DNA of 32,782 nt from assembly GCA_021797995.1 (NCBI GenBank), contig JAJZYR010000010.1:1-32782 (forward strand). Reading direction: 5' to 3'. The position numbers were made by a program, and so were the translations under genes. Under the pieces are notes generated by a model, which worked only from the letters and a program-made list of their open reading frames with translations, was not told the DNA's origin and ran no database searches. Of this stretch, positions 19,158 to 28,358 are shown piece after piece; the stretch's first letter is position 1; each line of letters begins with the position of its first letter. Source of the DNA: Microcaldota archaeon. Its GTDB lineage: Archaea; Micrarchaeota; Micrarchaeia; Micrarchaeales; CABMGC01.

Positions 19158-19382
19158 GCGATCTATTTACTCCATCGCCAAACATACTTTTAATACCTTC
19201 TGTGGTGGTGGCGGCCAATCTGAATAAGCAGCCGAACGCATGCAGGATCCGCAGCCTGCCTAATTGGCAGGCGCTCCTCAGAGCCCTGCGGCCAGACTGC
19301 CATCCTCCCTGCCCAGGCAAATGGCGCAAGAGGCAGCGGCGCAGCAAGAGCAGTATGCGGGCATGCGCGCCTGGCCAGTCTG

Positions 19383-19940
19383 TTATCGCAGGAGGCGCTT
19401 TATAGGTTCCTGAGTCATGGACTTCGGGGCATAGTACGCAACCCATGAATTGCCTATGCCAATAAGCTCGACAGCACGCATGCTGGCCTCTGAGAGCGGT
19501 TGGTCGATGAAGAATTTGCCTTTAAATCCCCATCTGCTTGTTACAAGTAGGGGGTCAGTGTAGGTCATTACCCCGAGGTGCAAGGTGAGGGTGAAACTAT
19601 TGTCCCGTACTATCTCCTCGTATTTCTCCGCATCGCTGCCATAGAAGCGTAATACACTCGCATCGTATCTGACTATTGGTCTTACCTCCTCCTGCCATGC
19701 TACAAGGCAGCCCAGTTCAGGTCGCTCGACGGTCTCCATTCCCATTAAGTATTCCTGGGCAAGATGCGGCTCGATATGCCTGTCTTCCTCTATCTCGCCG
19801 ACAATGTACAGTGCGGTGCCTATGCAGTTTGACCTCCTGCTGCCGCGGCACTCTTCTATCCTTGCCGCCATATCGTCGAGCGCCTGCGCCCTCCCTGACC
19901 GCGCTCGCCTTCCCGTATTGCTTCTGACTCCAAAAGGCAT
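19383..19940 (-). CDS. Hypothetical protein, possible NlpC/P60-like fold
   Basis: Track ORF starts at 20102, but the start at 19940 (MPFGVRS...) is more plausible; NCIGTALYIVGEIEED...GCLVAW...LHLGVMT resembles Cys/His papain-like arrangement. Confidence 0.5.
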   Translation of the reverse strand: MPFGVRSNTGRRARSGRAQALDDMAARIEECRGSRRSNCIGTALYIVGEIEEDRHIEPHLAQEYLMGMETVERPELGCLVAWQEEVRPIVRYDASVLRFYGSDAEKYEEIVRDNSFTLTLHLGVMTYTDPLLVTSRWGFKGKFFIDQPLSEASMRAVELIGIGNSWVAYYAPKSMTQEPIKRLLR

Positions 19941-20113
19941 AAGCTGGTATTGCCCCAATGCCTCTTTAAGGTTTCCTAATATGCAAGCCTCCGCAGGACT
20001 CCAGCCATATACGCTTATATACCTTATCGCTGATAATAAAACCTGCATAGGCCAACGGTGCCAATGTTGCAACATGGCCGTAGTGCAGGAGCAGACAGGC
20101 AAGGTCGTATTTT

Positions 20114-20539
20114 ATGGCTGCCGAACTTAACAACAAACTACTCGCAGTGGTAAGAGTCCGCGGCACGATTGGCGTGAGAAGGGACATAAGCGAGACGCTC
20201 TCAAGGCTCAGGCTGAAGAGGGTAAACAACATGATATTCATATTCGGGACAAGATCGAACCTTGGCATGATAAAGAAGTGCAACGACTTCATAACGTACG
20301 GCGAGGTCGACCAGGCACTTGTAGAGAAGGTGCTGTCAAAGAAGCTCGTCAAGGTGGGCAGGGAGGACCTCTTGGCCATGGCCTCTGGGAAGAAAGTCGT
20401 TAAGGACGTGGTGGCGCTGCCGATAAGGCTGCATCCGCCAACCCATGGCTACGAGAGCACAAAGCGCGCATACAGCGTAAAAGGGTCATTGGGATACAGG
20501 GGCGCGGCAATCGGCAAGCTCATATCAAGGATGTCTTAG
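20114..20539 (+). CDS. rpl30: Ribosomal protein uL30
   Basis: LLAVVRVRGTIGVRRDISETLSRLRLKRVNNMIF...; followed by uL15. Confidence 0.95.
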   Translation: MAAELNNKLLAVVRVRGTIGVRRDISETLSRLRLKRVNNMIFIFGTRSNLGMIKKCNDFITYGEVDQALVEKVLSKKLVKVGREDLLAMASGKKVVKDVVALPIRLHPPTHGYESTKRAYSVKGSLGYRGAAIGKLISRMS

Positions 20540-20550
20540 CTGGTAATATT

Positions 20551-20952
20551 ATGGTAATAAGGATCAAGAAGAGGTCACGGAAATTCCTGGGCTCGCGGAG
20601 CTGGGGCGTTGGAAACATAAAGAACGGGAGGGGCTCGGGGGACAGGGGCGGGGTTGGCAGGGGGGGAAAAAAATCCAAGTTTACCTATACCGTAAAGTAC
20701 GACAAGGATAGGATACACATTCCTGGATTCACTCCTCCGAGGGCCGTGCCGCTTAAGGAGACTAACCTAAGCAGGATATCCGGCATTGCAGCAGGAATGA
20801 CCGGAGAAAAGCCCACGGTGGAGCTTAGGGGCTATAAGGTCCTGTCAGACGGTCTACTCAGCAAACCACTTGTCGTCAAGGCAACAAACTTCTCCGAGAA
20901 GGCGATAGAGAAGATAAAGCAGGCCGGTGGCGAGGCGGTAAAGCTGGAATGA
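20551..20952 (+). CDS. rpl15: Ribosomal protein uL15
   Basis: KKRSRKFLGSRSWGVGNIKNGRGSGDRGGVGRGGKK, Gly-rich N-terminus typical of archaeal L15. Confidence 0.93.
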   Translation: MVIRIKKRSRKFLGSRSWGVGNIKNGRGSGDRGGVGRGGKKSKFTYTVKYDKDRIHIPGFTPPRAVPLKETNLSRISGIAAGMTGEKPTVELRGYKVLSDGLLSKPLVVKATNFSEKAIEKIKQAGGEAVKLE

Positions 20953-20991
20953 AAGGGGCTGGCAGGCATTCTGAAGCCAAGACAGGATTTT

Positions 20992-22164
20992 ATGGAGAAA
21001 CTCAATATCGCCTTTTACACAGACACCTATCTTCCAGCTGTTGATGGCGTAGTGGCCTCAATGCTCAACTTCAAGGGAGAACTTGAGAGAAGGGGGCACA
21101 ACGTATACATATTTGCCAGCGGCCGGAAGGGCCAGAGGGGAGGCAGGAAGCTCTTCCTGTATCCTGGAGTGCCTCTCAGGCCGTATCCCCAGTACAACGT
21201 GGCGCTTTTCCCGTACAGCTCTGTCTCCAAGCTTGGCGACCTCAAGATAGACCTGATCCATGCCCAGACGCCGTTTGTCATGGGTTTCGCCGCGCTGATA
21301 GCGTCTAAGATTGGGAGATATCCGCTTGCAAGCACATTCCACACCCTGATAAACAACAGGAGCATCGTCGATGAGTACTATCCTAAAAGCAGCAGCCTGA
21401 AGGGATTTGCAAGGAAGTACCTGTGGCTGTACACGAAGTTCTTTTATAATCATTCAAACGTGACGATAGCTCCTACCGAATCGGTGCTGCGTATGCTTGC
21501 GAGATACGGGATAAGCAACACCGCCGTGGTGCCGAACAGCGTGGACACAAGGAAATACAGGCCAGGCATCGACGGCTCGGGGGTAAGGAAGCTCCTTCAG
21601 ATAGGCAGCAGGGAGAAGGTGATCCTGTATCTTGGCAGGATAAGCAAGGAGAAGAGGCTCAATGTCATGCTCAAGGCGTGCAAGAGGCTGAGGCTTTCGA
21701 AGACCAAGGAGAGGCTTAGGTTTGTGATAGGCGGGACCGGCCCTGCAGAAAGGTATTACAAGCTGATGGCAAGGCGCCTTGGCGTGCAGGACATGGTGCA
21801 GTTCATCGGATTTGTCGACAGCAAGATGCTTCCGGGCCTATATGCGGCAGCAGACGCCTTCTGCATGCCCTCAACATTCGAGACGCAGGGCATAGTCTGC
21901 CTTGAGGCGATGGCGTGCGGAAAACCAGTTGTCGGAGCGGACTACCTTGCGCTCAGCGAGCTCATAAAGAACGGGAAGAATGGCGAGAAGTTCGCCGCGG
22001 GAGATTACGCAGGGTGCGCGCGGAAGATAGAAAGGGTTTTAAATAACCCTGCAGCTTATACAAAGGCAGCCGTAAGCACTGCAAGTGAATTCTCAATAGG
22101 GAAGACCACGGACAGGCTTCTCGATATTTATAACAATGTCTTATCCGAGTGGGCGATTAACTGA
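20992..22164 (+). CDS. Glycosyltransferase family 4 protein
   Basis: IAFYTDTYLPAVDGVVASMLNF, VPNSVDTRKYRPG, ILYLGRISKEKRL, FETQGIVCLEAMACGKPVVG. Confidence 0.92.
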   Translation: MEKLNIAFYTDTYLPAVDGVVASMLNFKGELERRGHNVYIFASGRKGQRGGRKLFLYPGVPLRPYPQYNVALFPYSSVSKLGDLKIDLIHAQTPFVMGFAALIASKIGRYPLASTFHTLINNRSIVDEYYPKSSSLKGFARKYLWLYTKFFYNHSNVTIAPTESVLRMLARYGISNTAVVPNSVDTRKYRPGIDGSGVRKLLQIGSREKVILYLGRISKEKRLNVMLKACKRLRLSKTKERLRFVIGGTGPAERYYKLMARRLGVQDMVQFIGFVDSKMLPGLYAAADAFCMPSTFETQGIVCLEAMACGKPVVGADYLALSELIKNGKNGEKFAAGDYAGCARKIERVLNNPAAYTKAAVSTASEFSIGKTTDRLLDIYNNVLSEWAIN

Positions 22165-22814
22165 GCGACGAGGTCGTCAAGAACGGCGCAAATAACACAA
22201 CAACCGCAGCGCCAGCCGCAGCTCCCGCGGCCCCTCCGTCCAATCCGCAGGCCGACGAGATCAGGCGCCAGATCGACGAGGAGAAGAAGAAGATACACCA
22301 GCTCATCGATGGAATAAAGAGGAACAGGCACAGGCTCGCATACAAGCTCTCTGAGCAGGCCGCAATCGCAAAGCTTCCCCAGGCGCCAAAGGCACATCAC
22401 GGTGAGATAGGATACCTGAAAAGAAGGAAGGAGGCAATAGAGTTCAGGATAGCCACCGAGGCATTTTCGCTGCAGGCCGAGAAGGATCTGATAAGGAAGA
22501 AAGGCGAGATAGAAGAGCAGCTGAACGAGGCGCTCAAGAGCTACAGGATCAGAAAGAAGGCAGAATACATAAGCAATGACATCAAGGAAATAACAAAGGC
22601 GATAAGCGACATAGAGGCCGAGATAGACGAGGTAGACAAGAGGCTTGACGTGCTGTATGCGGCCCTCAGGAAGGTGATAAGCCAGTCACATAGAAGGCCC
22701 AGGCAGGACAGGAAGATCCCTGAACCAAAGCCGCAGGAGATAAGCCTTGCAGACATAGCGATAATAAAGGACAACACCAATCCTAAGCGCGCAGGCAATG
22801 AGGACGGTGAGTGA
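22161..22814 (+). CDS. Coiled-coil protein (archaeal COG1340-like), apparent CTG start
   Basis: Not in ORF track. Open frame CTG AGC GAC GAG ... GGT GAG TGA (217 aa) preceded in frame by TAA; no in-frame ATG/GTG/TTG until about 22650; EIGYLKRRKEAIEFRIATEAFSLQAEKDLIRKKGEIEEQL is a typical archaeal coiled-coil pattern. Confidence 0.85.
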   Translation: MSDEVVKNGANNTTTAAPAAAPAAPPSNPQADEIRRQIDEEKKKIHQLIDGIKRNRHRLAYKLSEQAAIAKLPQAPKAHHGEIGYLKRRKEAIEFRIATEAFSLQAEKDLIRKKGEIEEQLNEALKSYRIRKKAEYISNDIKEITKAISDIEAEIDEVDKRLDVLYAALRKVISQSHRRPRQDRKIPEPKPQEISLADIAIIKDNTNPKRAGNEDGE

Positions 22815-24125
22815 CTGAAGATCACGTTTTTCGGAGCAGCAGGGGAGGTCGGCAGGAGCTGTATAATGCTTGAGTCGAAAGACACGCGCATACTCCTTGA
22901 CGCGGGGATAAAGCTAGGGGCCCAGGTTGAGTTTCCAATCATTCCTGACAGCGAGTTCAGGACGATCGACGGGATCGTGGTAAGTCATGCGCATCTTGAC
23001 CACTCCGGCTACCTTCCGCACATTTATACCGCCGGATATGAGGGCTATACATATACGCTGAAGCCCACGTTCGAGCTCACAAACGTGCTGATAAGCGATT
23101 ATATACGGATTTCAAACCCGGACAACATAAAGAAGGAAGGTATCGGAAAGATGTCGAGGAAGCACAAGCTCGTCGAATACCATCAGGAGTTTAAGATAAA
23201 GGACCTGACGCTAAAGCTTATACCTGCAGGCCATATCCTCGGAAGCGCGATGGTAGAGATAAGCGACGGCACGGAAAGGCTGATATACACCGGCGACTGC
23301 AATTTCAGGACCACAAAGCTTCTGGATCCCGCATATACCGAGAGCCTCCATGCTTCAACCCTGATAACAGAATCGACATATGCGGGCGACAACGACGTCT
23401 TTGAAGGCGAGAAGAAGACTGCAGACCTGATGGTGTCAAGCATAGGCGAAACGATAAAGCAGGGGGGCAAGGCCATAATCCCGGCATTTGCAGTGGGAAG
23501 GGCGCAGGAGACGCTGCTCCTGCTCGACGACTATATGAAGTCGGGGATACTTCAGAAGGTTCCGATATACATGGATGGGATGATAGGCAAGGCAATGAGG
23601 ATACACAGGCATAACGTGGTCTACTGTAGGGACGAGCTGCAGAAGCGCATACTCCTCAACGACGACGACCCTTTCAAGAGCAAGAACTTCTACAACGTCA
23701 CTACAAGGCAGCAAAGGGCGAAGATCATGGACGGCCACGAGTCAGGTATAATAGTCACAACCAGCGGCATGATCTCCGGAGGCCCGATCATGAGGTATCT
23801 GCAGCACTGCGGAAACGACCCTGCAAACAAGCTTATCATAGTAGGATACCAGGCCCATGGAACCCTTGGAAGACTCCTGCTCGAGGGGGCAAAGGAGGTC
23901 ATGATAGACGGAAGGAAGACAAAAATAAGCATGCCAGTTGAGAAGTACCACCTCTCCGCGCATGCTGACAGAAGGCAGCTCATGAGCTTTTTCGGCAGGA
24001 TACACGGCCTGAGAAACATACTGATCGTGCACGGCGAGCCAGGAAAGGCGAAGGAGCTTCAGGCCGCGCTTAAGAACAAATACAATGCAGTCCATCCTGC
24101 GCTCGGAAGCGATCATACGGTGTGA
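22815..24125 (+). CDS. Beta-CASP metallo-beta-lactamase ribonuclease (archaeal CPSF-like), apparent CTG start
   Basis: ORF track starts at ATG 22866, but upstream in-frame KITFFGAAGEVGRSCI is conserved N-terminal sequence of the family; only CTG 22815, directly after TGA, is available as a start. HAHLDHSG, GHILGSAM, TGD, HLSAHAD motifs. Confidence 0.88.
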   Translation: MKITFFGAAGEVGRSCIMLESKDTRILLDAGIKLGAQVEFPIIPDSEFRTIDGIVVSHAHLDHSGYLPHIYTAGYEGYTYTLKPTFELTNVLISDYIRISNPDNIKKEGIGKMSRKHKLVEYHQEFKIKDLTLKLIPAGHILGSAMVEISDGTERLIYTGDCNFRTTKLLDPAYTESLHASTLITESTYAGDNDVFEGEKKTADLMVSSIGETIKQGGKAIIPAFAVGRAQETLLLLDDYMKSGILQKVPIYMDGMIGKAMRIHRHNVVYCRDELQKRILLNDDDPFKSKNFYNVTTRQQRAKIMDGHESGIIVTTSGMISGGPIMRYLQHCGNDPANKLIIVGYQAHGTLGRLLLEGAKEVMIDGRKTKISMPVEKYHLSAHADRRQLMSFFGRIHGLRNILIVHGEPGKAKELQAALKNKYNAVHPALGSDHTV

Positions 24126-24452
24126 TTAGCCGCGCTCCACTGCGAATCCCTGGTAATCCATGATGCCGCTTCTGGACTCTTCAGGGAATTCATCGTCATC
24201 CTCAGAGAACTGCTCAATGCGCCTTACCTGAGGTCCGCTTACAGTATCAACGTCTATCTCATTTCTGAAGGCAGCCAGGGCTTCAGGGCTTCCATCCGCA
24301 ATTATCCGCACGCTCCCGTCGCCGGAGTTCCATACAGCCCCCTTTATCCCGCATCTGCCGGCAGCGCCCCTGACGAAGGCCCTGTACCCGACACCCTGTA
24401 CGAATCCATGCACGACGAGCAAGACCCTCATCCGATTACCCGCTATACGCAC
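24126..24452 (-). CDS. acyP: Acylphosphatase
   Basis: VHGFVQGVGYRAFVRGAAGRCGIKGAVWNSGDGSVRIIADG; start may be 24431. Confidence 0.9.
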   Translation of the reverse strand: MRIAGNRMRVLLVVHGFVQGVGYRAFVRGAAGRCGIKGAVWNSGDGSVRIIADGSPEALAAFRNEIDVDTVSGPQVRRIEQFSEDDDEFPEESRSGIMDYQGFAVERG

Positions 24453-25612
24453 TGTGAGATTATCCTGAGCCCCTCCTCTGCCGTCTTTTCGTCTATGTTA
24501 AGGGCAGGGAAGAGTGTGAAGGTATCATGGCCTGTATTAGACATGATGACACCATGTTTCAGCGCCCTCCCCACTATCCGCAGCGCATAGTCCCTGTGCC
24601 TGAATCCGACTCCGATTGCAAGGCCAACAGCCCGTATCTCAGGGCTGTGCCTGAACTGCATCCCCCTAAGCTGCTCTTCAAACCATCTGCCCATCGTTTC
24701 AGCCTTCTTCCACAGCTTGCCTTTCATTATGTACCTAATGTTCGCCATCGCTGCTTCCGTGGCGAGCGGCATCCAGCCAAACGTGGAGTAGGTGCTGAAG
24801 TCGAATTCCATGGAATCTGCAATCTCGTCCGTCACTACCGTTGCGCCGAGCCCCGCATGCCCGCCTGTGATGGCCTTGCCAAGGGTCATTATATCTGGTT
24901 TCAGATTGTAATGTTCCGAGGCAAAGAGCCTTCCTGTCCTTCCAAAGCCTGTTGCAACCTCGTCCATTATCAGGTCAGTGCCGTAGCTCCTGCACGCATC
25001 GCCCACAATTCCGAAGAACTCCCTGTCTGGCACTACGACCCCTAGATTGCACACAATCGGTTCAGAGATGTACGCTGCAATCTTTTCGGTCTTTAGGAGC
25101 TTCTCGACCGCCCTTCCTGCATCGGCGTCGAAAGGCGGGTTGATCCTATGGCAGCCAGGCAGTAAATTCTTCCAGTGCGCCCTGAAGCCAGGGCCGCCTA
25201 CACTCATAGCTCCGATGGAATGGCCGTGATAGCCTCCAAGCGAGACAAAGCCAGTCCTGCCTGTGTGCACCATGGCGGATTGAAGTGCGATTTCCACGGC
25301 CTCGGTCCCTCCCGTCGCCCTGAAGCTCTTTCTCAGCCGGCCTGGCGTGATTCTGGCAAGCGTCTCGGCTAGTTCCGCCCATGGCTTGTAAAGGAGATAC
25401 GGGTCTACATAGCCAGGGCCCCTGAACTTCCTCATCCGCCCAAGCACGTAATCGTTATTCCATCCTATGTTTCCGACGTTCCATCCCATTATGAGGTCTA
25501 TGTACCTCCTCTTTCCGGAATAAATGCAGCTGCCCCGCGCGCCGGTTACCTCCACTGGCAGGGCCTTCTCATCGCGAAACAGATATCTCGAGTCTTTGCC
25601 ACGCACATCCAT
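24443..25612 (-). CDS. Class III PLP-dependent aminotransferase (glutamate-1-semialdehyde aminomutase-like)
   Basis: GGTEAVEIALQSA, LIMDEVATGFGRTGRLFA, DIMTLGKAITGGHAGLGA; ORF extends to 25681 but the MDVRGKDS start at 25612 is preferred. Confidence 0.87.
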   Translation of the reverse strand: MDVRGKDSRYLFRDEKALPVEVTGARGSCIYSGKRRYIDLIMGWNVGNIGWNNDYVLGRMRKFRGPGYVDPYLLYKPWAELAETLARITPGRLRKSFRATGGTEAVEIALQSAMVHTGRTGFVSLGGYHGHSIGAMSVGGPGFRAHWKNLLPGCHRINPPFDADAGRAVEKLLKTEKIAAYISEPIVCNLGVVVPDREFFGIVGDACRSYGTDLIMDEVATGFGRTGRLFASEHYNLKPDIMTLGKAITGGHAGLGATVVTDEIADSMEFDFSTYSTFGWMPLATEAAMANIRYIMKGKLWKKAETMGRWFEEQLRGMQFRHSPEIRAVGLAIGVGFRHRDYALRIVGRALKHGVIMSNTGHDTFTLFPALNIDEKTAEEGLRIISQCV

Positions 25613-25613
25613 C

Positions 25614-25811
25614 CTACCACAACTCCATGCGATTCCGACCATTTGGATTATTATACTGCAGGAAGGCGAGTGAACAGACACTTCCGGCTACATCTGGTTC
25701 TAGCTCTTTTACGGACCAACTCAACTTCATTGCGAGTTGTTTTCCGTTTTTATATGCCTCTTTCATGCCCTCAACTCGCCACTGGGGCGACGGGTCTGCG
25801 GAGCGGATCAT
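25614..25811 (-). CDS. Small hypothetical protein (up to 65 aa)
   Basis: MIRSADPSPQWRVEGMKEAYKNGKQLAMKLSWSVKELEPDVAGSVCSLAFLQYNNPNGRNRMELW fills the gap between methyltransferase and aminotransferase on the same strand, 1 nt before the aminotransferase ATG. Confidence 0.5.
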   Translation of the reverse strand: MIRSADPSPQWRVEGMKEAYKNGKQLAMKLSWSVKELEPDVAGSVCSLAFLQYNNPNGRNRMELW

Positions 25812-25819
25812 CCATCATC

Positions 25820-26461
25820 TCAGACTCTTCTTGCAATAACACAGTAGCCATGATAATGTTTCCTCATTGCATGCATTCGGGCTATCTTGTACCCATTAAG
25901 GAGCCGTATTAGCTCTTCCTTGTCCAACGAATGATGCGGCACGCCCTTCTCAATCCCAGACAGCGGAACATAAGTATGCTTCTCGATCCAACGGTGCGTT
26001 ACAGGTCTTCCATATTCTACCAATGCCTTTTCGAGTTTTTGTGATCCCTCATAGCTGGGAATCTGTAAGAATAAATAACCCTTGGACTTAATCACCCTAT
26101 TGATTTCCCTGAATACCCTTTTCAGAGTACTTGCATTTGTATGATGAATAGATCTTGTTGCTATGATCAAATCAAAATAGTGATCTTGATACGGCAGGCC
26201 TTTTGTAAAGTCATGGCATTTAAGGTCTGCATGCAATTTGGCTTTTGCAAGACGTTTTTTTAACTGCTTCAGTATCTGTGGGTAGTTATCAATGCCGAAT
26301 ACATTATGTCCTTTGTCAGCGAAATAAAAGACATGCCTTCCGTGTCCGCAGCCGATGTCCAAGACTTTTGAATTGGCACAGAGATTTTTGTTTATGAATG
26401 GTATCTCTGGTTCTACCTTGTAGCCTTTACTCTTGTACCATGTGGTCCAGTTAGATGACAT
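25820..26461 (-). CDS. Class I SAM-dependent methyltransferase
   Basis: VLDIGCGHGRHVFYFADKGHNVFGIDNYPQIL motif I; DLIIATRSIHHT. Confidence 0.88.
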   Translation of the reverse strand: MSSNWTTWYKSKGYKVEPEIPFINKNLCANSKVLDIGCGHGRHVFYFADKGHNVFGIDNYPQILKQLKKRLAKAKLHADLKCHDFTKGLPYQDHYFDLIIATRSIHHTNASTLKRVFREINRVIKSKGYLFLQIPSYEGSQKLEKALVEYGRPVTHRWIEKHTYVPLSGIEKGVPHHSLDKEELIRLLNGYKIARMHAMRKHYHGYCVIARRV

Positions 26462-26677
26462 GAACTACAATGGGCTGAATAGTCTTATAAAAGCTCCGCG
26501 ATGTTTCCTGAAAATATGCGGATCTTTACAATTCTGTTGTCGTAAGCAACCGTATGGAGTCACAGGGATGTCGATGTAAATGCGATTGCACCCATCGGTA
26601 AAAGATGTAAATGCTGGTTAATGCCTTCTTCTCCACTCTGAGATAGAAATATAAGAGAACACTGCGTAAACTACAAT

Positions 26678-27046
26678 ATGTATATCTTCATTGATGAGTC
26701 TGGCACCACGGACGAAACGAGCAAGCAGAAGTTCTTGGTGATAAGTTTTGTAATTTCTGAAAACAAGGCTTTTGTAGACAGACTAATCTTCAAGATAAGA
26801 CGCCAGTGCGAACTTAAGTGCAAGGCGATTAAAAGAAGAGAGTTGAGCTACCACGATTTGACGCCGTTTCAAAGAGAGATTGCAGTAAAACCAATGACCC
26901 TAATGTCGATAGGAATGTACCAAAATCCAAAAGAGGACGTACATGCCTTCGGTGCTATACTGGCCTGTGCTAACGGCCTTTGTTTTCATACCTCAGTCTC
27001 TGACCATAGGGTTCCAAACCATACCTTTTGCAATACTCGGTGGTGA
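26678..27046 (+). pseudogene. DUF3800-like protein, apparently truncated
   Basis: MYIFIDESGTTDETSKQKFLVISFVI is the DUF3800 N-terminal signature; only 122 aa, and the C-terminal ~25 aa are antisense to the next gene. Confidence 0.6.
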
Positions 27047-27731
27047 CAGCCCTTACATGTTCAGAAATCAATATTGACTTCGAAAGAATAAAGAAGACAA
27101 CTTGATTGTCAGAAACCAAATAAACAGGAAAGTTTGTTGATATATTCCTGTTAAGGGCCGCTTTCATGCTCTTAAAATATCTCTTCCTTTTTACCCGCGG
27201 TATGTACTGGAATATCATGAGTACTGAATTATCGTTCATCCTAGAGTATATGCCGCATATCTCACCGTAAGTCACATGCCCGTCTGATGGTTTATGTGAA
27301 TTTAACGGCTCTATGCCTATATCAGGGTCCAGAAGTACAACGGCGCCGCCGAGCATGCTGTCGGGTATGCCTTCAAAATAGCTCTTCCTCTTTGCATTAG
27401 AAAAATACGTGTTGCCGGCGTATACATTAAATACCCGGCATCCGGAACCTGCAGTTCTGAAAAATCCCGAGAGTTCGACTATGTTCCGTTTGTCCTCATG
27501 CAAGCAATTCATTAGAAAACCTGCAAGAACTCTATTTTGTATGCCGACATGATTTCCTTTATACAGAATCTTGCTTCCATGGGTGCTTTTTGTGTCCGGC
27601 GTTAGCATCGGTATTAATGTTAAACTGCTTGGCCCTCCTTTGCATAGCAGGCTAAGCGCTAAATCATACTTAAACAGATCCCTGATATCTGCAAAATACT
27701 GGTTTTTCATAAGACCAATAGGACTTGGCAA
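26970..27731 (-). CDS. Uncharacterised protein, 'MKNQYF-D.....Y / MLTPD / DPDxGIE' family
   Basis: MKNQYFADIRDLFKYDLALSLL, PMLTPDTKSTHGSKI, VVLLDPDIGIEPLNS, VLMIFQYIPRVKR; resembles a recurrent unnamed bacterial family (recall only). Confidence 0.7.
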   Translation of the reverse strand: MPSPIGLMKNQYFADIRDLFKYDLALSLLCKGGPSSLTLIPMLTPDTKSTHGSKILYKGNHVGIQNRVLAGFLMNCLHEDKRNIVELSGFFRTAGSGCRVFNVYAGNTYFSNAKRKSYFEGIPDSMLGGAVVLLDPDIGIEPLNSHKPSDGHVTYGEICGIYSRMNDNSVLMIFQYIPRVKRKRYFKSMKAALNRNISTNFPVYLVSDNQVVFFILSKSILISEHVRAVTTEYCKRYGLEPYGQRLRYENKGR

Positions 27732-27766
27732 TGCTATAATAAATATTTTTAGGGAAAGACGATATT

Positions 27767-28321
27767 ATGGCGATAGAGGCAACAATATGTTACATTAGGG
27801 GTGGTGGCAGGGTCCTTCTTAAGACGTCAGTCAGGGGCATAAGCAAGGGATATTGGAATCTTCCCGGAGGTAAAATACAGCGACCCGAAACTCCACGGCA
27901 ATGCGTCGTGCGGGAGGTTCTCGAAGAAACCGGCCTGAGGATCAAAAACGTATCAAAAAACGGAACGATGCGTCTGTATGATGAGCCGGAGAGACTGTTT
28001 TATATAATTCATGTGTTCTCTTCAGGCAACTACGACGGTGTTTTGCATTCCACAGAGGAGGGGTGGGTGAAGTGGTTCGATATTAATGCAATGCCATTTG
28101 AAAAGATGTGGGGCACTGCCAGATATGTAATGCCACTAATCATCCAAGGCAAGAATATAAACGCCAGCTTCCTGATCGACAAGCGCAGGAATGTTATTGG
28201 CTACAGAACAGGAAAAGGCGGCCAGAGCGCCGGCCTTCGATGGAAACCTCTACCGCTTGAGGACCTTAAGTATGCCACCGGAGATGCCCGTCCAGCATCC
28301 GGGGGTAGGATCCAACAGTGA
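27767..28321 (+). CDS. NUDIX hydrolase
   Basis: Nudix box GGKIQRPETPRQCVVREVLEETGL. Confidence 0.9.
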   Translation: MAIEATICYIRGGGRVLLKTSVRGISKGYWNLPGGKIQRPETPRQCVVREVLEETGLRIKNVSKNGTMRLYDEPERLFYIIHVFSSGNYDGVLHSTEEGWVKWFDINAMPFEKMWGTARYVMPLIIQGKNINASFLIDKRRNVIGYRTGKGGQSAGLRWKPLPLEDLKYATGDARPASGGRIQQ

Positions 28322-28358
28322 GAAGTGACCGGTTTTAGGTATTTCTATCCGGCTGCGT

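Noticed and set aside
19254-19272. GCCTGCC-TAATT-GGCAGGC hairpin in the intergenic region
   Set aside because: Perfect 7-bp stem but no U-tract or repeat copy found; isolated GC-rich hairpins are expected in this DNA.
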